Positions 1 to 6,947 are shown, numbered from the stretch's first letter. The stretch is 8,081 nucleotides of DNA from Bacteroidales bacterium (GCA_007132395.1 SLOR01000265.1:1-8081), one strand, 5' to 3'. Made by a program: numbers and translations. The notes: a model not told the origin generated them from the letters alone.

Positions 1-715
1 ACAGATTTTCATCCGGTTTGTTTTTTAGGCTATCTGTGGGTTTGCTTATTTTTTCTCCTACCGGATCTTTCACGGTTTTGGATTCCGGCATCTCACCTTC
101 TTCTGTTTCCAGTTCTTCCCAGCCGGTAATCATGGCTTTCAGGTTGGAGGTGAGGGTGTGACCCGTGGTGATGAGGTACAGGTGTACAATTACGAAAGCA
201 ATAAGGATGTATGCCCCTATGGTATGGAGTATGGCAATACTTTCCAGGCTGCTGATACCCAATTCGTGGATTTCGCCATGGCGTGGAAAACGGTAAAACA
301 TGTATGCCAACCCGCTGGCAATCATTACCGGAAAAACAAGAATTTTTAAGGACAGATATACCAGTCGCTGCAGGGGATTGAGCTTGCTGAGCACGGTTTT
401 GCGGGTAGGGTGGGGGGCGTTGCGAAAAATGCCAAAGATGTAATACTCTGCCTGTGCTCTCAGGTTTTGGGTGGTGGGCATGTATTGCTTCCACTCGCCC
501 GTGGTGAAATGCCAGAATATGGTGAAAATGGTAAGAATGATAAATGCCCAGGCCGCCTTGTTGTGCAAATCAACCGCGTTTTCAAAGCCAAAAAAAGTGA
601 ATGAGCCATGCACTTCAAAACCTGTAAATGCCAGAAAGAAAATCAGGAAAGCCTGGGTCCAGTGCCAGAATCTTTCGTATAGTTTGTATATATAAACTTT
701 TTCAGTTTTTGCCAT
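1..715 (-). CDS. b-type cytochrome, membrane subunit of octaheme cytochrome module (3' end outside window)
   Basis: The frame opens with ATG at 713-715 and stays open for 238 codons to the window edge, so the C-terminus is missing. The protein begins MAKTEKVYIYKLYERFWHWT and has four hydrophobic helices, roughly residues 18-36, 54-72, 117-141 and 157-180. Histidines sit in or beside them (H18, H51, H69, H164, H178), the pattern of the cytochrome b561 / Ni,Fe-hydrogenase b-type cytochrome family, which binds two b hemes and exchanges electrons with the quinone pool in the cytoplasmic membrane. After residue 200 the visible tail is hydrophilic and rich in Lys and Glu. The gene starts 11 bp after the octaheme cytochrome stop, with no Shine-Dalgarno sequence, so the two are almost certainly one transcript. 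I infer that it links quinol to the octaheme protein. The family call is fairly sure; which histidines ligate heme, and the electron-flow direction, are inferred. Confidence 0.85.
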   Translation of the reverse strand, partial: MAKTEKVYIYKLYERFWHWTQAFLIFFLAFTGFEVHGSFTFFGFENAVDLHNKAAWAFIILTIFTIFWHFTTGEWKQYMPTTQNLRAQAEYYIFGIFRNAPHPTRKTVLSKLNPLQRLVYLSLKILVFPVMIASGLAYMFYRFPRHGEIHELGISSLESIAILHTIGAYILIAFVIVHLYLITTGHTLTSNLKAMITGWEELETEEGEMPESKTVKDPVGEKISKPTDSLKNKPDENL

Positions 716-726
716 AGCTGTGCTTG

Positions 727-2304
727 TTATGCAGATGTGGTATTATTGTTTCTTTTGTGTGAAATGTATCGGATAACAGCATGGGTAAGTACACCCAGAA
801 TAGAAAGGATGATGAGCATCACTCCCATGGTGTCAATAGCTGCGTAGGTAGTTTTGCCGGGAATATAGGTTCCTTCCACAAACTGCATCCTGCCGTTGTT
901 GCGTGTGTGACAGTCCTGGCATTGCAGGGCTTCACTGGCAGGCGATACCATGTGGCTGACAGGCAAGTACATTTCGGTGTCCACAAAGTCCCATTGCCCG
1001 CTGTAGGGTCTTTCAAGGTATTTCATCCCTTCTTCCAGTGCCCTTTCCCAGTCCAGGTCGAGCCACAGGGCTCCTTTGCCTTCTTCACGGTCCCATAGCT
1101 TGGCCTGGAGAATGTTCATGTAAACAGGGTCGTAAGGCTGACGACCGCGGTGCACTTTTACGGGGTAGATACGCGATTCGCTATCGGAGGCATCGCCAAG
1201 CAAGGTGTTGATGCGCAGGAATGCAGCCGTGGTATCTACCTTATCGGAAATAAGGAAATGGTCGGCTGCGCCGTTAAACCAGAAATATTCGGGTACCACG
1301 TTGGTTTGCCAGGAGGCATCCCCCTTTATGGATTGGTAAATGGGGTTGCCATCCTCATCAAACAATTCAAAAGCCTTGCCTTCCTGCAGGTCTCCCGCAG
1401 TTGACCAGTCCCAGTACATTTTGGTGGCGTTCACTTTGGCGTATTCAGGAATGTGGCAGGTCTGGCATGCGATTTTCTCCACATGGGTGTTGAGCATAGT
1501 GTTGAGGTGGGGGGTAGCTGTATGGCATCGTTCGCAGGTAACCCGGTTAGATGCAGAAGAGGAAACACCGTAATACTTTCCTTTCATCTGGTGGTTTTGG
1601 GTAACATGGCAATCTACACACTCCAGGTTGGCCCCATCCACACCCATGTGTACATCCACCTGCCGCGATGCCGTGAGCAGGGCTTCCTCCAGGTCGCCAT
1701 GTTTTACGTTATTTCCTCCGCCTCCGTGAAAGTGGCAGTAACCGCAGTTGGTTTTGGTGGGGCGGCCCACGTTTTGCACGATGGTGCGGAAATCCTGGCC
1801 GGGTTCGGGGTAGCCGGCACCACCTCTTAGCTTCTCATAAGTGCCGGTATTGTCGTGACATACGAGGCAGTCAACATTGTAGGCATTGTTAAAGTCGAAG
1901 TTTTTGTCTTCCCATCCATAGCCGGCGTGGCAGCGATTGCAGGTGGCTTCGTTGGAAAAAATTCCCGTGCAGAAGTTGTTGAGCAGGTTGCTCTTGCCCA
2001 GGTAGGTAACCCCGCGTCCTTCAATATACTCTTCACGCTCCCAGGTAAAGTGAAAACTGTTGAGCAGTTCTTCACCTCTTTCCGTATGGCACGAAATGCA
2101 GGTGGCCGTAATTTCATGAGGATTGTCGAAGTCGCGCTGCAGTGCTTCAAGTTTGCTGTGATCCACTCCGGGAATGCGTGGCTGGCTGTATTCTTCTTTT
2201 AGCCCGGCAAGCAATTTGTTTTCCCGGGAGGCATCGCGCAGGACCACGGTAATGATAACCAGTGGAACCACAACCGATAGAATAAATGTAATCGTGTTTT
2301 TCAT
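727..2304 (-). CDS. octaheme c-type cytochrome, tetrathionate reductase (OTR) family, membrane-anchored
   Basis: This 525-residue protein carries eight CxxCH heme-attachment motifs, beginning at residues 69, 122, 146, 187, 229, 257, 280 and 462. The spacing, with seven motifs in the first 285 residues, then a long heme-free stretch and one late motif, resembles the octaheme tetrathionate reductase family known from Shewanella. That enzyme reduces tetrathionate, nitrite and hydroxylamine in vitro, and its active-site heme has a lysine ligand; K104 in the YLGKSN stretch before heme 2 is the candidate here. Free histidines such as H85, H219, H238, H266, H274, H385 and H451 could be distal ligands. 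Residues about 5-22 form an export signal or anchor, and residues about 491-513 form a second helix followed by a basic HKR tail. The Shewanella protein is, to my knowledge, soluble and periplasmic, so the C-terminal anchor is notable. The domain should be periplasmic. Next gene: a b-type cytochrome 11 bp downstream. The physiological substrate cannot be read from sequence. Confidence 0.9.
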   Translation of the reverse strand: MKNTITFILSVVVPLVIITVVLRDASRENKLLAGLKEEYSQPRIPGVDHSKLEALQRDFDNPHEITATCISCHTERGEELLNSFHFTWEREEYIEGRGVTYLGKSNLLNNFCTGIFSNEATCNRCHAGYGWEDKNFDFNNAYNVDCLVCHDNTGTYEKLRGGAGYPEPGQDFRTIVQNVGRPTKTNCGYCHFHGGGGNNVKHGDLEEALLTASRQVDVHMGVDGANLECVDCHVTQNHQMKGKYYGVSSSASNRVTCERCHTATPHLNTMLNTHVEKIACQTCHIPEYAKVNATKMYWDWSTAGDLQEGKAFELFDEDGNPIYQSIKGDASWQTNVVPEYFWFNGAADHFLISDKVDTTAAFLRINTLLGDASDSESRIYPVKVHRGRQPYDPVYMNILQAKLWDREEGKGALWLDLDWERALEEGMKYLERPYSGQWDFVDTEMYLPVSHMVSPASEALQCQDCHTRNNGRMQFVEGTYIPGKTTYAAIDTMGVMLIILSILGVLTHAVIRYISHKRNNNTTSA

Positions 2305-2322
2305 TTGCCTGATTTTATAAGG

Positions 2323-2381
2323 TTGTGCATACTAGCGATATAGGCCTTGCATGTTGGATAGCAGATTCCGTGTATGCAAAA
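2323..2381 (-). promoter_or_regulatory. inverted repeat in the leader of the octaheme cytochrome operon
   Basis: On the plus strand the arms are TTGTGCATAC (2323-2332) and GTATGCAAAA (2372-2381). They are inverted copies matching at 9 of 10 positions and separated by 39 bases. If transcription starts near 2393, both arms fall in the untranslated leader and end 18 nt before the start codon. They could form a leader stem or an operator pair. No known riboswitch or regulator motif is recognised. Confidence 0.25.
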
Positions 2382-2399
2382 TTGATACATGGACAAATG

Positions 2400-2407
2400 C
2401 AAATATA
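2400..2407 (-). promoter_or_regulatory. candidate -7 promoter box of the octaheme cytochrome operon
   Basis: On the minus strand this reads TATATTTG, an exact match to the Bacteroidota -7 consensus TAnnTTTG. It lies 95 bp upstream of the octaheme start codon, which would give a leader of roughly 90 nt. I see no clear TTG at the -33 position, only an A/T-rich stretch, so the assignment rests on the -7 box and its position. Confidence 0.4.
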
Positions 2408-2853
2408 TGAATATGTACTGTTAATTAAAAGGACGGGTTTGCTTTTTTCGGATACGGATAAAGAGGGATAAGGAGTTGATATATAGGGTGCAAGATGTGC
2501 TATTTATATTCGGACTTGATAAGAATTTCATAGCTTTGATAGATTGCCTGGTGTGCAAACCTTCCCGTAGGTTCAAATAAATGTTTTGATGCACCAAATT
2601 ACTGTTTTTGTGTTATTCGTTGGTAAAAATGCAATGGTTTTTTAAATATTTTCTACATGAATCACGGAAAGATTGAGGCGAAAGTGGTTTTGAAAAACGC
2701 TTGCAGGTTGCTGTGCGCAGTGGCTGTATGATAGCAGTGCAGGCTATGGGTAATATTTTTTTTGATTTTTGATTTTCCATAAAACACTGAGAATACAATC
2801 ATAAAATATAGTAAATTCGTAAGAAGTAAATTGCTTCATCAAACCTTAGCACA

Positions 2854-3351
2854 ATGGCCAAACCTGATTATACGCTCATTTTTGTGGTTGAAGATGATCC
2901 TTCCTATGCTTCCGTGATACGACATGCCCTGGAAAAGAAGAATTACATGAATGTACGTTTCTTTACTACCGGGGAAGAGTGTCTGGACAATCTGGAGATG
3001 CAGCCCAGCATCGTGCTGATGGATTACAACCTGGGTGAAGAAAAGCTCAATGGGGTTGAAGTTTTAAAGGCGCTTAAAAAAGCGGATGAAAACGTGGAAG
3101 TAGTGTTTTTAACCGCGGAAGATAAGCTGGATGTGGCTACAACCAGTATGAGAATGGGAGCCTATGACTATGTGGTGAAGTCGGAAGGTGCCATCGAACG
3201 TATCAAGAATATCCTTCGCCGTATCAGCTTTGAACAACAAATCAAAAAGGAAAACCTGTTGCTCAGGCGCAGTCGTAAAATTATTGTTACCGTAATCACC
3301 GTAGTGGCAATCGGTCTGCTGTTTATCGGATATTTGCAGTTTGTGCGCTGA
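2854..3351 (+). CDS. stand-alone receiver-domain response regulator with C-terminal membrane anchor
   Basis: The 165-residue protein is a CheY-like receiver domain (about residues 7-125) with the full catalytic set: acidic residues E13, D14 and D15 after the first strand, phospho-acceptor D57 in LMDYN, T87 in FLTAED, the switch aromatic Y106, and K109 in YVVKS. It should therefore accept phosphate from a histidine kinase. There is no DNA-binding or enzymatic output domain. A short basic linker (RRSRK, residues 138-142) leads into one hydrophobic helix (about 143-160) that ends five residues before the C-terminus. The positive residues before the helix put the receiver in the cytoplasm, making this a tail-anchored protein. 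No kinase gene is visible nearby. It is divergent from the octaheme operon, 549 bp away, and in the same direction as the ygiQ-like gene 113 bp downstream. The ATG has no Shine-Dalgarno sequence. Receiver identity is near certain; partner and purpose are unknown. Confidence 0.88.
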   Translation: MAKPDYTLIFVVEDDPSYASVIRHALEKKNYMNVRFFTTGEECLDNLEMQPSIVLMDYNLGEEKLNGVEVLKALKKADENVEVVFLTAEDKLDVATTSMRMGAYDYVVKSEGAIERIKNILRRISFEQQIKKENLLLRRSRKIIVTVITVVAIGLLFIGYLQFVR

Positions 3352-3413
3352 TTCCTCACTGAGGCAATTCGGTTACTCCGTCCTTTACCGGAAATACTTC
3401 ACATGATCTTATG

Positions 3414-3421
3414 TACCTTTG
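3414..3421 (+). promoter_or_regulatory. candidate -7 promoter box of the ygiQ-like gene
   Basis: The sequence TACCTTTG matches the Bacteroidota -7 consensus TAnnTTTG exactly and sits 43 bp before the ATG at 3465. Transcription would start around 3428, downstream of the two earlier in-frame ATGs at 3411 and 3423, so it argues for the 3465 start. No clear -33 TTG is present at the expected distance. Confidence 0.45.
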
Positions 3422-3464
3422 CATGGCTGCCCCAACTGATAGGCGGGCAGGCAAAACTTTTACT

Positions 3465-5255
3465 ATGGACAGAAAACATGCTCCTTCTGTAAACTCTTTT
3501 CTTCCTACTTCCCGCGACGAGATGGATAAGCTGGGATGGGAACAAGCCGATATCATCCTGGTAAGCGGCGATGCTTACGTGGATCATCCTGCTTTTGGTG
3601 CCGCGGTAATGGGGCGTATGGCCGAAAGTATGGGCCTTAAGGTGGCCATTTTGCCCCAACCCAACTGGCGCGACGACTTGCGCGACTTCAAAAAGCTGGG
3701 TCCGCCACGCTATTTTTTCGGGGTAACGGCAGGAAGTATGGATTCCATGGTGAACCATTATACCGCCCTCAGGCGCCGCCGCAGCGACGATGCCTATACC
3801 CCGGGCGGACGCTCGGGCTACCGGCCCGATTATGCCACGGTGGTGTATTCGCAGATTATCAAAAAACTATACCCTCACATCCCCATCGTGCTGGGCGGGG
3901 TGGAGGCATCCATGCGCCGCTTTACGCATTACGATTACTGGCAGGATAAGGTAAAACCTCCCATCCTGGCCGAAAGCGGGGCAAACCTGCTGTTGTACGG
4001 TATGGGAGAGCAGGCCTGGAAAATGCTGCTTAAGCTTATTACAAAGGGGGTACCCATGGATTCGCTGCATAATATCCCCCAGACAGCCTTTCTGCAGCAA
4101 CGCGACGAACCGATAGCGGAACTTAAAAACACATCTTCCATACAACTGCCTTCCCACGAAGCATGTTTGTCGGATAAAAAAGTATTTGCCGATGCTTTCC
4201 GGATAATTGAAGAAACCTCCAATACCCTGGAGGCACCCCGACTCCTGCAGAGCTGCCGGGAGCAGCAGGTGGTGGTAAATCCTCCTTTCCCTCCCGTTAC
4301 GGAAAAAGAGGCCGATGAACCTTACGAGTTGCCCTATACCCGTTTGCCCCATCCGCGCTACCACAAAAAGCCTCCCATCCCGGCCTGGGAAATGATTAAG
4401 TTTTCAGTCAATATTCATCGGGGTTGCTTTGGCGGCTGCAGCTTCTGCGCCATCAATATGCACCAGGGTAAGTTTGTGGTGAGCCGCAGCGAAGATTCCG
4501 TGCTGCGCGAACTGGAGAAAGTCGCTGATATGCCTGACTTTAAAGGACACATCAGCGATTTGGGTGGCCCCTCTGCCAATATGTATCGTATGGGCGGGAA
4601 GGACCTCTCCATTTGTCGTAAATGCAAGCGCCCCTCGTGCATCTACCCTAATACCTGCAAAAATCTGGACTTTAATCATACCCCCATGCTGGAGCTATAT
4701 GAGAAAGCAGAGCAGATAAAAGGGATAAAGAAAATTACCATTGGCAGTGGTGTGCGGTATGATATGTTGCTGGGCAAAAGCAAACAGCAGGATAAGGAAT
4801 ACAATCTTTCGGCTTATACGCGCCGGTTGTTGCAAAAACATGTTTCGGGCAGGTTGAAGGTGGCACCTGAGCATACTTCAGATATGGTGCTGCGCCATAT
4901 GCGTAAACCTTCTTTTACCGGGTTTGAGCATTTTCATCAGCAGTTTCGCGAAATCTGCCGGAAGGAAAATCTACCCTGGCAACTGATTCCTTATTTTATC
5001 TCCGGCCACCCCGGCACCCAGGACAGCGATATGCGCGATTTGTCGCTGCTGCTTAAAAAGCTGGGCTACCGGCCCGAGCAGGTGCAGGAATTTACCCCCA
5101 CACCCATGACTTTGGCCACTACCATGTACTACACCGGCCTGGATCCCTACACGGGTAAAAAAGTCTTCGTAGTGCGCGACGACAGGCAAAAGCGCAGCCA
5201 AAAAGAGTATTTCTTTAAAAAGGGAGGCCCTAACAAGCGGCAGACCCATCGTTAA
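3465..5255 (+). CDS. ygiQ: YgiQ-family radical SAM protein
   Basis: This is a close relative of Escherichia coli YgiQ. Landmarks in order: FLPTSRDEMDKLGW near the N-terminus, DIILVSGDAYVDHP, FFGVTAGSMDSMVN, DDAYTP, VLGGVEASMRR, then FSVNIHRGCFGGCSFC. That last motif is the radical SAM CxxxCxxC, at C321, C325 and C328 counting from the start used here, which binds a [4Fe-4S] cluster and S-adenosylmethionine. ISDLGGPSANMY, GSGVRYDM, KVAPEHT and IPYFISGHPGT follow. The substrate of YgiQ is not established to my knowledge. Four more cysteines (C384, C387, C392, C398) form a compact cluster that could hold a second metal site. At 596 residues it is shorter than the E. coli protein (about 739), mostly because the basic C-terminal extension is reduced. 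The frame opens at 3411, but family similarity begins only around residue 12 of this version, and a promoter box lies at 3414-3421, so I place the start at 3465. It runs convergently with the hydrolase gene. Confidence 0.92.
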   Translation: MDRKHAPSVNSFLPTSRDEMDKLGWEQADIILVSGDAYVDHPAFGAAVMGRMAESMGLKVAILPQPNWRDDLRDFKKLGPPRYFFGVTAGSMDSMVNHYTALRRRRSDDAYTPGGRSGYRPDYATVVYSQIIKKLYPHIPIVLGGVEASMRRFTHYDYWQDKVKPPILAESGANLLLYGMGEQAWKMLLKLITKGVPMDSLHNIPQTAFLQQRDEPIAELKNTSSIQLPSHEACLSDKKVFADAFRIIEETSNTLEAPRLLQSCREQQVVVNPPFPPVTEKEADEPYELPYTRLPHPRYHKKPPIPAWEMIKFSVNIHRGCFGGCSFCAINMHQGKFVVSRSEDSVLRELEKVADMPDFKGHISDLGGPSANMYRMGGKDLSICRKCKRPSCIYPNTCKNLDFNHTPMLELYEKAEQIKGIKKITIGSGVRYDMLLGKSKQQDKEYNLSAYTRRLLQKHVSGRLKVAPEHTSDMVLRHMRKPSFTGFEHFHQQFREICRKENLPWQLIPYFISGHPGTQDSDMRDLSLLLKKLGYRPEQVQEFTPTPMTLATTMYYTGLDPYTGKKVFVVRDDRQKRSQKEYFFKKGGPNKRQTHR

Positions 5256-5370
5256 GGGTTGATTTTTGAGGTCGAACCGCGGAGGCACAGAGGCGCAATG
5301 TGACCAGGAGATATTCAGGCTTTAGCAGATCAATTAAACGATTCAACAAATCAACCTTTCAGCCTTTCAT

Positions 5371-5472
5371 TCCCGCATCCTTCTGGTCGCGGGACTTCGG
5401 GCACAGCCCTCAGCTTCTCAATCCCGCATCCTTCTGGTCGCGGGACTTCGGGCACAGCCCTCAGCTTCTCAA
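5371..5472. repeat. 51-bp unit in perfect tandem duplication
   Basis: Bases 5371-5421 are repeated exactly at 5422-5472. Each unit starts with the stem TCCCGC...GCGGGA (6 bp, 12-nt loop, with an inner CC/GG pair), so each copy can form a small hairpin. The unit is 17 codons long, so any frame crossing it stays open; this explains an 87-codon open frame here that I do not accept as a gene. Base composition is richer in G and C than the flanks. It lies in the gap between convergent genes and looks like part of a dispersed intergenic repeat family. Confidence 0.9.
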
Positions 5473-5506
5473 ATTTTTAACCCAAACCAACTTTGCGCAT
5501 TCACTG

Positions 5507-5539
5507 ACTCGTCTGACGACTTTGAGTCGTCTGACGAGT
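5507..5539. repeat. 33-bp nested inverted repeat between convergent genes
   Basis: The left arm ACTCGTCTGACGACT (5507-5521) and right arm AGTCGTCTGACGAGT (5525-5539) are inverted copies with a single mismatch and a 3-base loop, TTG. Each arm also contains the 11-base palindrome TCGTCTGACGA (5509-5519 and 5527-5537), so the same site occurs twice, 18 bp apart. It begins 11 bp past the hydrolase stop. It may be a bidirectional terminator, but neither side has a U-tract; a tandem protein-binding site or a REP-like element is equally possible. Confidence 0.8.
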
Positions 5540-5549
5540 GGAAAAGACA

Positions 5550-6947
5550 TCAGCGAGTTGTAACCGCATTAATCCAGCTGCTGAGTTTTTCCAGCACCTC
5601 GGGTGCGAAGGTTTGTTCAATGGCTGCATAGTTGGTGGGGGAGCCGGTGTCGCATTCCTGAAAAAGGTGGTTGAGACCGGGGAATTCCTTCAGGGTAACT
5701 TTCGTGTTACCACCCCGGTGTAAGGACGTTTCTATGGCTTGCAGATTGGAGGGCGGTACCTGTAAGTCGTTACTTCCGTTAACAGCCAGTACGGGGCAAC
5801 GTACCTTTTCCAGGTACACTGCCGGGTCGAGGCGCAGGAAAGTGCTCATCCAGGGACTTGTGACGAGGCTGGTTTGCTGGTCAATAAACTGTTCTATGGG
5901 CATGCCTCCCAACATCTGTTCATCGGTATCTGCCAGTGCCTCTTGCATGAGTGCGCGTATGTTGGATTCCAGTGTTTCTTTTTCTTCATTTTTCAGCACC
6001 AGCTCAAAAATCTGCCGGTTGATAAGCTGGTTTTTGTTCATTTCTTCTTCCCCCATACCCATGGCTTTGCCAATGAGTAGCTGCTGTTCCAGCAACAGCT
6101 TGTCACCCCTGATGCCTGTGCCGGCGAGCAATACGATAAAGTTTACCTTTTCAGTATTGCGCCCTGCCACAATGGGGGCTATGATGCCACCCTCGCTGTG
6201 TCCTATGAGGCCTATCTTTGCCGGGTCAATCTCATCTCGAGCAAGCAGGTAGGCCACGGCGGCTTCCACATCGGTGGCGAAATCGTAGGAGGTGGCTGAA
6301 GAGAAGTCGCCTTCCGACTGTGCCACACCCCGGTCGTCGAAGCGCAGCACGGCAATGCCGTGGCGGGTAAGGTGGTCGGCAATGACAAGGAAAGGTTTGT
6401 GGCCCAGGATTTCTTCATCGCGGTTCTGGGGGCCGCTGCCGGTAATCATTACTACGGCAGGAAAGGTGCCTTGCTCCCTGGGCAGGGTAAGAGTGCCTGC
6501 CAGGGTGATGTCGGCTTCGGGGTTTTTGAAGAATACCTCTTCTGCTTGATACGGATAGGGCTTTTGAGGTTCCTGCGGACGCACCACGGCAGTTTTTTCG
6601 GGTACTTCGCGGGTGAGGTTCAGGGGGATTTCCATGCCGGCCTGGGCAAAGGTGCCGGTTATGGTATCACCTGAAAGGGTTCCGGTATAGTTAATGGCGG
6701 CCATGGGGATAGCCATGGTAAGGATGCCATCCTTAAAAGCGGTTGCATCTACCGCTATGCCATGGGCTCCCTGGTCGGGGCTGTCCATGGTGGCTTTTAG
6801 CCCGTCTTCGTCCTGGCTGATGTTAAAAACGAGGTGCAGTTCCATGCCTTGTACTTTAAGCAGGCCATGCCAGGAGCCTTCTATTTGCTGACTGATGCCA
6901 TGCAGGCTGAAGAAAACAGAAATGATAAACAGGATAGTTTTTTTCAT
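5550..6947 (-). CDS. secreted alpha/beta hydrolase with N-terminal beta-rich domain
   Basis: This 465-residue protein begins with a signal peptide (MKKTILFIISVFFSLHGIS, then QQ), so it should act in the periplasm or outside the cell. Residues about 21-112 form a beta-rich region (GSWHGLL, MELHLVFNIS, TGTLSGDTITGTF) of the kind found ahead of hydrolase domains in many Bacteroidota proteins. The hydrolase domain (about 135-460) has the oxyanion region VMITGSGPQNRDE, LRFDDRGVAQSEG, and nucleophile S251 in GHSEGG. D394 in VNGSNDLQVPP and H427 in FPGLNHLFQ complete an intact Ser-Asp-His triad. A helical insert at about 281-370 probably forms the lid. The fold covers esterases, dienelactone hydrolases and S33-like peptidases, and the substrate cannot be told. 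The gene lies 106 bp downstream of the Yip1-like gene on the same strand, with no obvious promoter box in the gap, so it may be read from upstream. There is no Shine-Dalgarno sequence. An ordinary family member. Confidence 0.9.
   Translation of the reverse strand: MKKTILFIISVFFSLHGISQQIEGSWHGLLKVQGMELHLVFNISQDEDGLKATMDSPDQGAHGIAVDATAFKDGILTMAIPMAAINYTGTLSGDTITGTFAQAGMEIPLNLTREVPEKTAVVRPQEPQKPYPYQAEEVFFKNPEADITLAGTLTLPREQGTFPAVVMITGSGPQNRDEEILGHKPFLVIADHLTRHGIAVLRFDDRGVAQSEGDFSSATSYDFATDVEAAVAYLLARDEIDPAKIGLIGHSEGGIIAPIVAGRNTEKVNFIVLLAGTGIRGDKLLLEQQLLIGKAMGMGEEEMNKNQLINRQIFELVLKNEEKETLESNIRALMQEALADTDEQMLGGMPIEQFIDQQTSLVTSPWMSTFLRLDPAVYLEKVRCPVLAVNGSNDLQVPPSNLQAIETSLHRGGNTKVTLKEFPGLNHLFQECDTGSPTNYAAIEQTFAPEVLEKLSSWINAVTTR

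Larger units (their letters stand above)
2305..2853. other. 549-bp divergent intergenic region without a recognisable gene
   Basis: This A/T-rich stretch separates the leftward octaheme operon from the rightward response regulator. The part next to 2304 holds the promoter box and leader repeat described separately. Elsewhere there is TAGCTTTG at 2531-2538 (plus strand), an exact -7 match but 315 bp before the regulator's start; a T8 run at about 2756-2763; and a near-palindrome GAAGTAAATTGCTTC at 2823-2837, 16 bp before the regulator's ATG. A 61-codon minus frame at 2613-2798 has no recognisable family features. No tRNA, rRNA or riboswitch is seen. Confidence 0.6.
5256..5549. other. intergenic repeat mosaic between convergent genes
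   Basis: The 294-bp gap after the ygiQ-like gene contains, in order, a stretch ACCGCGGAGGCACAGAGGCG (5276-5295) and a run around 5329-5357 rich in AACGATTCAACAAATCAACC-like words. Both resemble filler sequences I associate with Bacteroidota intergenic regions. The 51-bp tandem pair and the 33-bp nested palindrome follow. The open frame at 5300-5563 crosses all of this and is rejected as a gene. Confidence 0.55.

Noticed and set aside
2382..2396. FNR-like site TTGATACATGGACAA upstream of the octaheme operon
   Set aside because: Only the left half-site matches TTGAT; the right half and the spacing are wrong.
2613..2798. 61-codon minus-strand open frame in the divergent intergenic region
   Set aside because: No recognisable motif, odd composition, no promoter box nearby, and it covers the T8 run; best read as chance.
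3867..4364. 165-codon frame antisense to the ygiQ-like gene
   Set aside because: A shadow of a strongly conserved coding region, with no family features of its own.
5371..5539. CRISPR-like reading of the repeats
   Set aside because: Only two directly abutting copies with no spacers, and no cas genes in the window.
5300..5563. 87-codon plus-strand open frame with a repeated PASFWSRDFGHSPQLL segment
   Set aside because: It is created by the 51-bp (17-codon) tandem repeat in the intergenic gap, has no family features, and runs into the end of the hydrolase gene on the other strand.
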